From Chlorobiota bacterium (lineage in GTDB: Bacteria; Bacteroidota; Bacteroidia; Flavobacteriales; Flavobacteriaceae): a DNA stretch of 16,314 nt. A model generated the notes under the pieces. The model had not been told where the DNA came from. It made no database searches and saw only the letters and a program-made list of their open reading frames with translations. A program made the position numbers and the translations under genes. Where the stretch lies: the NCBI GenBank assembly GCA_013153655.1, contig JAADEB010000007.1, positions 1-16,314 on the forward strand, written 5' to 3'. Shown here piece by piece: positions 1 to 6,905 of this stretch (within the stretch, counting starts at the first letter, position 1; each line of letters opens with the position of its first letter).

Positions 1-13
1 TGTTCCGCAGCAG

Positions 14-73
14 GAGATTGCCGCGGCTTCGCTTTCCAATGCTTACTCCCATGCGGCGAAGCCTCGCAATGAC
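14..73. repeat. Imperfect palindromic intergenic repeat (GAGATTGC...GCAATGAC type)
   Basis: An imperfect inverted repeat. GGCTTCGC (25-32) pairs with GCGAAGCC (56-63), and ATTGC (17-21) pairs with GCAAT (66-70), with a 3-versus-2 nt internal loop between the stems and a 23-nt apical loop. Read on the minus strand it begins GTCATTGCGAGG and ends GCAATCTC, which resembles a palindromic intergenic repeat family that I recall from many unrelated bacterial genomes. The pairing is seen directly; the family assignment is from memory. It lies beyond the 3' end of the LptD-like gene and has no T-tract, so it is not an obvious terminator. Confidence 0.6.
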
Positions 74-76
74 CGC

Positions 77-164
77 ACCGGTCATCGGTCACCGGTCCCA
101 AAAACAATTTCCCGATTGCATCCGCCTGAGGCGGACACGGCGGTTCAACGGTTCAACGATTTAA
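77..164. repeat. Cluster of short tandem repeats and a 6-bp-stem hairpin
   Basis: Three elements lie close together. There are three 7-bp units of consensus AYCGGTC at 77-97. A perfect hairpin TCCGCC-TGA-GGCGGA spans 121-135. Two identical 8-bp units CGGTTCAA at 141-156 are followed by a diverged third, CGATTTAA, at 157-164. No open reading frame is associated. The elements sit just downstream of the LptD-like gene's stop codon. The 121-135 hairpin lacks an adjacent U-tract on either strand, so I do not call it a terminator. Confidence 0.6.
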
Positions 165-191
165 CAATATTCCTACCCAACTTCCGACTCT

Positions 192-2750
192 CTAAAAATA
201 CCGCTTAAAGTTTTCTTTACGCCGTTCGTATTTGATATCGCGCAGTACGGAGGATTTGATGCCGATATAGAAATACCAGGAAGTGTAGGGCGGAAGCGGC
301 CGCCAGGTGAAGGTCATGAACCAGCTTTTCAGGTCGCGGCGGAAATTGAGCATGGTATAGGTGAGTCCCTTTTTGACCAAATCATATCCGGAATTGATAC
401 CCACTTTCCAGCCCGGGGATAGTTCCACATTGCCGTTGAAATTGATGGTATGGGGCGACATGGATATGAAGGAAGGATTGAGCGGTTGATAGATTTTATT
501 GTTGTATGTAAGAGTGTAGTTGATATTCAAATTCCATTTGATGGGATTACGATAGGCCGATTCGGTTTCGTCTTTTTTCCGTGATTCGCCTCCTATAAGT
601 TCCGTTGCGTTCTTGGCGGATTTCCGGCCGGACCCGAACCATTTTTTCACTTTTTCATTGTTGAGTGTAAAGCCCGTACTTACCTGCAAGCGGCGCAAAT
701 GAGCCAAACCTTGATGCGCCTTGTAAGCCCATTGCGCCATATTTTGTCCCGTGGTGTCCACAGCATAGGGGTCCCACAAGCCGGTAATCCGGAAATTAAG
801 GCCTTTTATGGGCATAATGTTTCCCGACATGTTGATATAACCCAATTTCATGCTGTCGGCTTTGAAATTGTATTGGGTGGAGAGGGACAGGTTTTTCAAC
901 AGGGCGATTTTTTTGACCTTTCCGTCCTTACCCGTCATTTTGGCTTCGAAAGTATTGTTGAAGGAAATATTAAGCAGACTTTGGGGCATAAAAACGGGTT
1001 GGCCGTACATGCCGCCGTCGAAGAGGGTGTATTCGCGCCAATCGTTGGTGCCGGTTTGGTAGAGCCTTTTATATTGTTCCAATCCGGGGCGATATACATA
1101 AGTGAATTGGGGCGAGAGGATATGACGAATGGCTTTGAGGCGGTGTTTTTCGCCGAATTTAAAAATCCCGTAAATCACGGTGTTGAGCGAGGTATTGAAC
1201 GACCAATCGAAAAATTGGGCCGGTTTGTATACCAGGCTGTCACGAACTTGTCCGGTGGCGTTTTCCCATTGTTTGATAACATATTGGCCGTAAAGTACAT
1301 GGCGGAACTGCGCCGAAGGACTGATATTGAAATATTTAAATAATTTAAAATTGGTGGACACGGGCACTTTTTGTTGCATGCCGCGGATGGCATGGCGCCA
1401 GGTCTCGGAGCGGAACAGGAGGCTGTCGGTGGTTTCCACCAGGTTTTGAGCATCCAGGGTGTAATCGAAATTGAGGCGGTGGAGGAAGTTGCGTTTTATC
1501 CCCGATTTGGGTGCAAAGGGGTAAATGCGGTCCACTTTGGCGTAATAATGCGGCAACACGATGCGGATTTTGTCCGTATTGATATTTTGGTTGTGGGTGG
1601 CCGTCAAGCTCATACTCAGCGGGAGGCTGTGGAAGCGTTTGGACAGGTTGATGGATGAGCTCATGTTGTTGTCCAAAACATGAGGCAGGTTTTGTTGGTT
1701 GTAGGAAAAACGGAAATATTTGCTACTTCCGATATTCACATTGGACGAAAAATTGAACGAAGGATTGCTCTTGGGATCCTTGCGGTGCGACCAGGCCAAG
1801 TGCCAAATATTTCGCCGGCTATACTGGGGTGTACCGTATTCGCCCAGGATAAGTTTTTCGTAACGGAAATTCAGGTTTCCACCGAAGGCATAGCGTTTCT
1901 TGTAATTGTTTCGTATTTGCAGGCCGAAACTACCGTTGGTGTAGATATCCGTAAGAAAAGCCAGGTCGGCATAAGAGCTCAGCACCAGGTAAAATCCCAT
2001 GTTTTGGAGGAAGAATCCACGTTGGTCCTCGCCGTAATTGGGCAGGATAAATCCGGAAGTACGTTTGTTGATAAGCGGAAAATAACCGAAGGGTAACACC
2101 AGTGGTGTGGGGATTTCTTCGATATACATTTCGCTGGTGCCCACCACGATTTTTTTGCCAGGCACCACCTTGCCTTTGTAGGCCAATATGTAGTATTCGG
2201 GGTTAACGGTGTCTTCGGCGGTGGTGATTTTGAGGCGGCGGAAAAAGGTAACGCTGTCGTTGACTTTTTTGCTCACTTCGCTGATGAGTTTGATATCGCC
2301 GTCTTGGGTGTAGGTGTTCCAAATAAGGGCTTGCTTGGTGTCGAAATTAAAGCGGATGGAATCGTTGACGGTCTTGGTTTTGCCTTGGATAAAGACGGGT
2401 TTTTGGGATAAATGTCCGGTGGAATCGGGAATGCGGCCGGCATAGACCTCTTTTTTTTCGTAATTGACCACGATAATACCCGCCTTGACATGAATATCGC
2501 CGTATTTGATTTCGGCTTGATCGTAGAGGACCAATTGTTTGTTTTTGCGGTCAATGAGTTGGTATTGACGGGCGGATTTGAAAAGTTCCTTATCGAGGCT
2601 GTTTTTGCCGCCGGCTTGTAATGTGTCCACCCGGGTGGTATCCCTGGGAGCGCTTCCGGTTTTGTCCTGAGCTTGGAGCGTCATGGTAAGTGCAGGCAGC
2701 AGCAGAAGCAGGCGGCCTAGAAAACGATATATTCCTCGTGTTGTTTTCAA
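192..2750 (-). CDS. lptD: LptD-like LPS-assembly outer-membrane protein
   Basis: Probable outer-membrane translocon component that inserts lipopolysaccharide into the outer leaflet. The 852-residue product has a signal peptide (about 1-27, cleavage near LQA-Q), then an OstA/LptA-like beta-jellyroll region (about 55-200), a proline-rich junction IPTPLVLPFGYFPL (213-226), and a long stretch rich in aromatic and alternating residues consistent with a beta-barrel. It ends in Phe, as outer-membrane proteins often do. The layout matches Bacteroidota proteins annotated as putative LptD; sequence similarity to proteobacterial LptD is expected to be low. The start is TTG at 2750-2748: an in-frame TAA lies two codons upstream, and the first downstream ATG falls inside the signal peptide. 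AGGA lies about 8 nt upstream of the TTG. The gene is divergent from the amidase operon. The family call is good; the exact substrate is inferred. Confidence 0.85.
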   Translation of the reverse strand: MKTTRGIYRFLGRLLLLLPALTMTLQAQDKTGSAPRDTTRVDTLQAGGKNSLDKELFKSARQYQLIDRKNKQLVLYDQAEIKYGDIHVKAGIIVVNYEKKEVYAGRIPDSTGHLSQKPVFIQGKTKTVNDSIRFNFDTKQALIWNTYTQDGDIKLISEVSKKVNDSVTFFRRLKITTAEDTVNPEYYILAYKGKVVPGKKIVVGTSEMYIEEIPTPLVLPFGYFPLINKRTSGFILPNYGEDQRGFFLQNMGFYLVLSSYADLAFLTDIYTNGSFGLQIRNNYKKRYAFGGNLNFRYEKLILGEYGTPQYSRRNIWHLAWSHRKDPKSNPSFNFSSNVNIGSSKYFRFSYNQQNLPHVLDNNMSSSINLSKRFHSLPLSMSLTATHNQNINTDKIRIVLPHYYAKVDRIYPFAPKSGIKRNFLHRLNFDYTLDAQNLVETTDSLLFRSETWRHAIRGMQQKVPVSTNFKLFKYFNISPSAQFRHVLYGQYVIKQWENATGQVRDSLVYKPAQFFDWSFNTSLNTVIYGIFKFGEKHRLKAIRHILSPQFTYVYRPGLEQYKRLYQTGTNDWREYTLFDGGMYGQPVFMPQSLLNISFNNTFEAKMTGKDGKVKKIALLKNLSLSTQYNFKADSMKLGYINMSGNIMPIKGLNFRITGLWDPYAVDTTGQNMAQWAYKAHQGLAHLRRLQVSTGFTLNNEKVKKWFGSGRKSAKNATELIGGESRKKDETESAYRNPIKWNLNINYTLTYNNKIYQPLNPSFISMSPHTINFNGNVELSPGWKVGINSGYDLVKKGLTYTMLNFRRDLKSWFMTFTWRPLPPYTSWYFYIGIKSSVLRDIKYERRKENFKRYF

Positions 2751-2779
2751 TCTTTAAATCCTGAACATTTCCTTAGTGC

Positions 2780-2787
2780 CAAAAATA
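2780..2787 (-). promoter_or_regulatory. Candidate -7 promoter element of the LptD-like gene
   Basis: On the minus strand this reads TATTTTTG, a full match to the Bacteroidota -7 consensus TAnnTTTG, about 30 nt upstream of the TTG start. No clear TTTG -33 element is found 19-21 nt upstream, so support rests on one box in an AT-rich region. Confidence 0.35.
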
Positions 2788-2923
2788 CATAAAATATGTA
2801 TTACGAAAACGCTTGCCGTGTTGGTCATATTGCACCGGCTTTACGAATGACAAGGGAAACGGCAATTTGGTATAATTGTTGCGCTTTATTAAACCGGATT
2901 TTATGAAAATAAATTTATTATAG

Positions 2924-2932
2924 TAAATTTGC
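2924..2932 (+). promoter_or_regulatory. Candidate -7 promoter element of the amidase-protease operon
   Basis: TAAATTTGC matches the Bacteroidota -7 consensus TAnnTTTGY exactly. The amidase ATG begins at 2942, only nine bases after the element ends, so the predicted transcript would have almost no leader. The -33 position holds T-rich sequence but no exact TTTG. Confidence 0.5.
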
Positions 2933-2941
2933 TTTTAACTT

Positions 2942-4216
2942 ATGAAAAAGAATCGATTCCATCTTAGTAGTATTTTTAGTTGGATTTTTGCCTTTGTGCT
3001 TTGGTTAACGCTCCTGCCGCTCCTGCATGCCCAGCAGGCGGATAAAGCCTTTGTGGTGGTCATTGATCCCGGCCACGGAGGTAAGGATTCCGGTACCAAG
3101 GGTACGGGACGTACCAAAATTTACGAAAAGGATGTGGTATTGCAAATCGGTAAAAAGGTGCGGGATTTGTTGAAGAAGAAAGACCCGGACATCAAGGTGA
3201 TAATGACCCGTTCCACCGATCGTTTTATCGGCTTGCGCCAAAGGGCCGAAATCGCCAATAAAAACAAGGCCGATTTATTCGTCTCGCTGCATTGTAACGC
3301 CAATCCCAACAAAAACGTTCGCGGTTCGGAAACCTATGTTTTGGGAATTCACCGCAATAAGGACAACCTTGAAGTGGCCAAAAAGGAAAACGCCGTTATC
3401 AAATTGGAGGACGATTACAAGGTCAAGTATAAAGGCTTCGACCCGGATGCACCGGAAACTTTCATCGGTCTGGAATTGATGCAAGAGGAATTTTTGGAAC
3501 AAAGCATCTTGTTGGCTTCCCTTATCCAGAAAGAATATCAAAAAAGGGTGCACACCAAGAACCGCTCGGTTCAGCAGGCGGGATTTGCCGTTTTGAGGCT
3601 TACCTATATGCCCAGTGTGCTTACCGAGGTGGGTTTCCTTTCCAATCCCAAAGAGGAAAAATTCCTGCAAAGTGACGAAGGACAACAAAAAATCGCCCAA
3701 TCCATTACCGAGGCCATTGTCAAATACAAAAAATTGATTTTGGATAACACCAGCTTGGGCAATCCCGACGAATCCTTGCGGGAGGACAAACCGGTGGAAA
3801 TCGCCTCTACGGAAGAAGAAAACGGACACGGCGGCACGACCGATGCTTCGCCCGCAAAACCCGCACGCACAGCACCCGTTCATTCTTCCAAGCCGGCTTC
3901 CCATACATCGGTGACCTCATCGCCTTCCTCCGGTAATGCGCCTTCATCTGTCAATTGCGCCGATTGCTATTTTTCGGTACAAATCGCCATGTCAACCCGT
4001 AAGATCCCTTCGGGTTCATCGTATTTCAAGGGTTTGACCCCCGTTTTTTATAAAAAAGTAGGCCGTGCTTACAAATATTATTACGGAAGGGAAAAGAATT
4101 TTGCCCGTGCCAAGAAAAAATTGGCCGAAGCCCGCAGGAAAGGATTCAAGGATGCCTTCCTGGTGGGTTTCAAAAACGGGCAACGGGTGCCGGTAAAAGA
4201 GATTTTGAAAAAATAA
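2942..4216 (+). CDS. Zinc N-acetylmuramoyl-L-alanine amidase with C-terminal SPOR-like region
   Basis: Predicted periplasmic peptidoglycan hydrolase that cleaves the amide bond between MurNAc and the stem peptide (Amidase_3/AmiC family). A signal peptide or anchor covers about 1-30 (cleavage near LHA-QQ). The catalytic domain spans about 36-265: IDPGHGGKDSG supplies zinc ligand H45, E62 follows in YEKD, SLHCNANP supplies H117, and LTEVGFLSN supplies catalytic E229, so all expected active-site residues are present. A Ser/Pro/Thr-rich linker (about 285-337) leads to a C-terminal region (about 342-424) that resembles a SPOR domain, which typically binds denuded septal glycan. This suggests a role in cell separation. 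It is the first gene of an operon, with ten bases to the downstream protease. The enzyme class is clear; SPOR is judged by eye and septal targeting is inferred. Confidence 0.9.
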   Translation: MKKNRFHLSSIFSWIFAFVLWLTLLPLLHAQQADKAFVVVIDPGHGGKDSGTKGTGRTKIYEKDVVLQIGKKVRDLLKKKDPDIKVIMTRSTDRFIGLRQRAEIANKNKADLFVSLHCNANPNKNVRGSETYVLGIHRNKDNLEVAKKENAVIKLEDDYKVKYKGFDPDAPETFIGLELMQEEFLEQSILLASLIQKEYQKRVHTKNRSVQQAGFAVLRLTYMPSVLTEVGFLSNPKEEKFLQSDEGQQKIAQSITEAIVKYKKLILDNTSLGNPDESLREDKPVEIASTEEENGHGGTTDASPAKPARTAPVHSSKPASHTSVTSSPSSGNAPSSVNCADCYFSVQIAMSTRKIPSGSSYFKGLTPVFYKKVGRAYKYYYGREKNFARAKKKLAEARRKGFKDAFLVGFKNGQRVPVKEILKK

Positions 4217-4226
4217 ATATGACCAT

Positions 4227-6899
4227 ATGAAACGAATTTATTTGTTATGGATACTTATAGCAGGAATGACAAGCGCCTTGGGCGCACAGTCGTGGAAGGC
4301 GGTTTCTTCCGCCACCCCGGATGAGCGGGTCATTTTTCTGGAACCGCTACCGGAGACCTATGGTTTGTTTACGGCATCCGCACCGGAAATACGCCGGGCT
4401 TTGACCGACGCCCCGCAAGAGAAAGCTTCCGCTTCGGGCGTTTCTTTTAATTTTCCTGTGGATGATAAAGGCCGGACCGAAACTTTCGAAATGAAAACCG
4501 TGGCTTACATGGAACCCGGATTGGCAAGCCGTTATTCCGCTTTGAAGACTTATTTGGGCAAAAGTAAATCCGGAAAAATTCTTTACCTCACGGTAACTCC
4601 TTACGAGATTACGGGGATTGTCCGCCGGCCGGGAGCGCCCACAGTGCTGGTAAAGCCTTATACCCGGACCACTTGGATAGCCTATTCCATAGCCCAACAA
4701 CATTTTACGGACGAAGGTTTCGAATGCGACGTCCAAAGTGCTCCTTTGGATGACGAGGACGATACCGTCTATGCCCAACGCCCGGATTTCAACGACGGCA
4801 CTTTGCGCCAATACCGTTATGCACCTTCCATTACGGGAGAATATTCGCAATACACCCTGAACCGGTTGGGGATTTCGGCATCCGCATCGGAAGCGGAGAA
4901 AAAACAAGCTATTCTGGGCGCCGTTTTGGCGGCCGTGACCCGTATCAACAGCGTTTATGAAAAAGATATGGCCATGCGCCTGGTGTTGGTGGATAATGAG
5001 GACCGTGTGATCTTTCTGGACCCCAATACGGATCCTTTTGATAATAGTGCCTCCAATATGACCACACTATTGGGGCAAAATCAAACCACAGTGGATAATA
5101 ATATAGGCTCGGCTAATTATGATGTTAGCCAAGTATGGTGTCAAGGTAACCTGCAAGGTTTGGCTCAGTTGGGTGTGGTTTGCGGTAGTTCGAAAGGTAG
5201 AGGCGCCATTCGCGGGCAAAATCCCGAAACCGACCGTTATATCATCAGCGTGGCATGTCATGAAATGGGCCATCAATTCGGTGCCAACCATGTGTTTTCC
5301 AATTCTTCGTGTGGTGGACGTCGTAATGATAATACGGCGGTGGAAACCGGTAGCGGTACCACCATTATGGCCTATGCCGGCATTTGCCCGCCCGATGTGC
5401 AGGATTGGACGGACGACCGTTTTAACTATATTTCCATCAAAGAATTTCGTTCCGGCTTACTTTCCTACGGAACGGGTTCGTGTAGTGTTAACAGTGCCAT
5501 CGGCCACCGGCCGCCCACCGTGGATGCCGGCGCGGAGAAATATATTCCCAAAGAAACACCTTTTATGCTGAGTGCTACGGTTTCGGATGAAGACGGCGAC
5601 CCCGTAACTTTGGTCTGGGACGAAGAAGACAAACCGGCAAATGATCAAAATATAAGTACGCCGCCCCAAAGCGATTGGACTACGGGTCCCATGTTCCGTC
5701 CTTATCCCGAACGCGATACCACCGTACGCTTTTTCCCCAATATAGACAGCCTTTTGGCCGGCCGGACTTCCACCACGTGGGAAGTACTTCCTTCCGTAAC
5801 ACGTATTTTGAAATTTAATGTTACGGCTCGCGACAATCATCCCGGCGGAGGTCAAACCAACAATGATGTGATTACCTTGGGGGTGCGTGATGATGCGGGA
5901 CCTTTCCGTATTACTTCGCAGCAGACGCCCGTTACCTGGACTCCGGGTCAGCAGGTGACGGTTACTTGGGATGTGGCCGGCACGGATGGTGGTTATATTA
6001 ACTGCCAGAATGTGGACATTATCTTTTCGCCTCACGGAGGATACGATTTTATCGATACCCTGGCGGCCAATGTTCCCAACAATGGTTCCGCTACCTTTAC
6101 ATTACCCGCTTCGCTCGATTCGCCCAATGGAAGAATAATGGTAAAAGCCCGTGATAATTATTTCCTCTCTATCAACCCGGCTCGCATCATGGTGGGCAAT
6201 TATTCCGAGCAATGTGATATGTCCTATGCCTCCCAACCCCGGATCACTATTCCGGATAATGATACCAACGGCATTACGGACACCATCCATATAGATGAAA
6301 ACCGATATATTACGGATGTCAATGTGGGCGTGCAAATTACCCACAACTATGTTCGCGATTTGAAAATAATGTTAATAGCACCCAACGGCCGGGAAATTGT
6401 ACTATGGAATAATAATTGCGGTAGTGAAGACAACTTAAATGTAATTTTTGACGATGAAGGCGATAGTTTGGATTGTAATCAATTAAGCGGTAATATAAAA
6501 CCCGTTCAATTCCTTTCAGTCCTTAATGACACCTACACCGCCGGCGATTGGGTCCTTAAAGTTATCGATAATGCTCAGCCCGACGAAGGAACATTACAAC
6601 AATGGTCCTTGGATTTCTGCTATTTGGTAGATGTACCGCGATACGATATCAAAGATATTAAAATCTATCCCGTACCGGCCGACACCTATTTACAAGTGGA
6701 ATTTCAGCTTCCGTCGCAGGATGATGTGGAAATAAGCATTACCGATCTGACGGGACGCTTGATCTACCAAAGCCGCAACAAAGCGGATCAACAGATTTTT
6801 TATAAAAAAATCAATGTAAACCGTTGGCCGGCGGGCAATTACATTCTCACCGTAAGAAACGGCATATATGAGCACAAACAAATGATACAGACCCGATAA
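4227..6899 (+). CDS. Secreted reprolysin-like zinc metalloprotease A with P-domain and T9SS sorting domain
   Basis: An 890-residue secreted endopeptidase precursor. Order: signal peptide (1-20); propeptide (about 21-190); metzincin catalytic domain (about 192-420) with HEMGHQFGANH at 345-355 (ligands H345, H349, H355; catalytic E346) and a Met-turn TIMAYAG around M381; Ig/fibronectin-like region (about 425-655); proprotein-convertase-type P-domain (about 672-798, with the typical GDWVLKVID segment); and a type A T9SS C-terminal sorting domain (about 810-890, starting IKIYPVPA). The product should be exported by Sec, then moved across the outer membrane by T9SS with removal of the tail. The only propeptide cysteine is C167, a possible cysteine switch. 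C305 and C344 are absent from the neighbouring paralogue. It lies in an operon between the amidase and protease B. Natural substrate unknown. Confidence 0.9.
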   Translation: MKRIYLLWILIAGMTSALGAQSWKAVSSATPDERVIFLEPLPETYGLFTASAPEIRRALTDAPQEKASASGVSFNFPVDDKGRTETFEMKTVAYMEPGLASRYSALKTYLGKSKSGKILYLTVTPYEITGIVRRPGAPTVLVKPYTRTTWIAYSIAQQHFTDEGFECDVQSAPLDDEDDTVYAQRPDFNDGTLRQYRYAPSITGEYSQYTLNRLGISASASEAEKKQAILGAVLAAVTRINSVYEKDMAMRLVLVDNEDRVIFLDPNTDPFDNSASNMTTLLGQNQTTVDNNIGSANYDVSQVWCQGNLQGLAQLGVVCGSSKGRGAIRGQNPETDRYIISVACHEMGHQFGANHVFSNSSCGGRRNDNTAVETGSGTTIMAYAGICPPDVQDWTDDRFNYISIKEFRSGLLSYGTGSCSVNSAIGHRPPTVDAGAEKYIPKETPFMLSATVSDEDGDPVTLVWDEEDKPANDQNISTPPQSDWTTGPMFRPYPERDTTVRFFPNIDSLLAGRTSTTWEVLPSVTRILKFNVTARDNHPGGGQTNNDVITLGVRDDAGPFRITSQQTPVTWTPGQQVTVTWDVAGTDGGYINCQNVDIIFSPHGGYDFIDTLAANVPNNGSATFTLPASLDSPNGRIMVKARDNYFLSINPARIMVGNYSEQCDMSYASQPRITIPDNDTNGITDTIHIDENRYITDVNVGVQITHNYVRDLKIMLIAPNGREIVLWNNNCGSEDNLNVIFDDEGDSLDCNQLSGNIKPVQFLSVLNDTYTAGDWVLKVIDNAQPDEGTLQQWSLDFCYLVDVPRYDIKDIKIYPVPADTYLQVEFQLPSQDDVEISITDLTGRLIYQSRNKADQQIFYKKINVNRWPAGNYILTVRNGIYEHKQMIQTR

Positions 6900-6905
6900 A
6901 ACCCC

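Noticed and set aside
121..135. TCCGCC-TGA-GGCGGA hairpin as terminator of the LptD-like gene
   Set aside because: On the minus strand it is not followed by a U-tract; the nearest T-run is about 20 bases away. More likely a repeat element.
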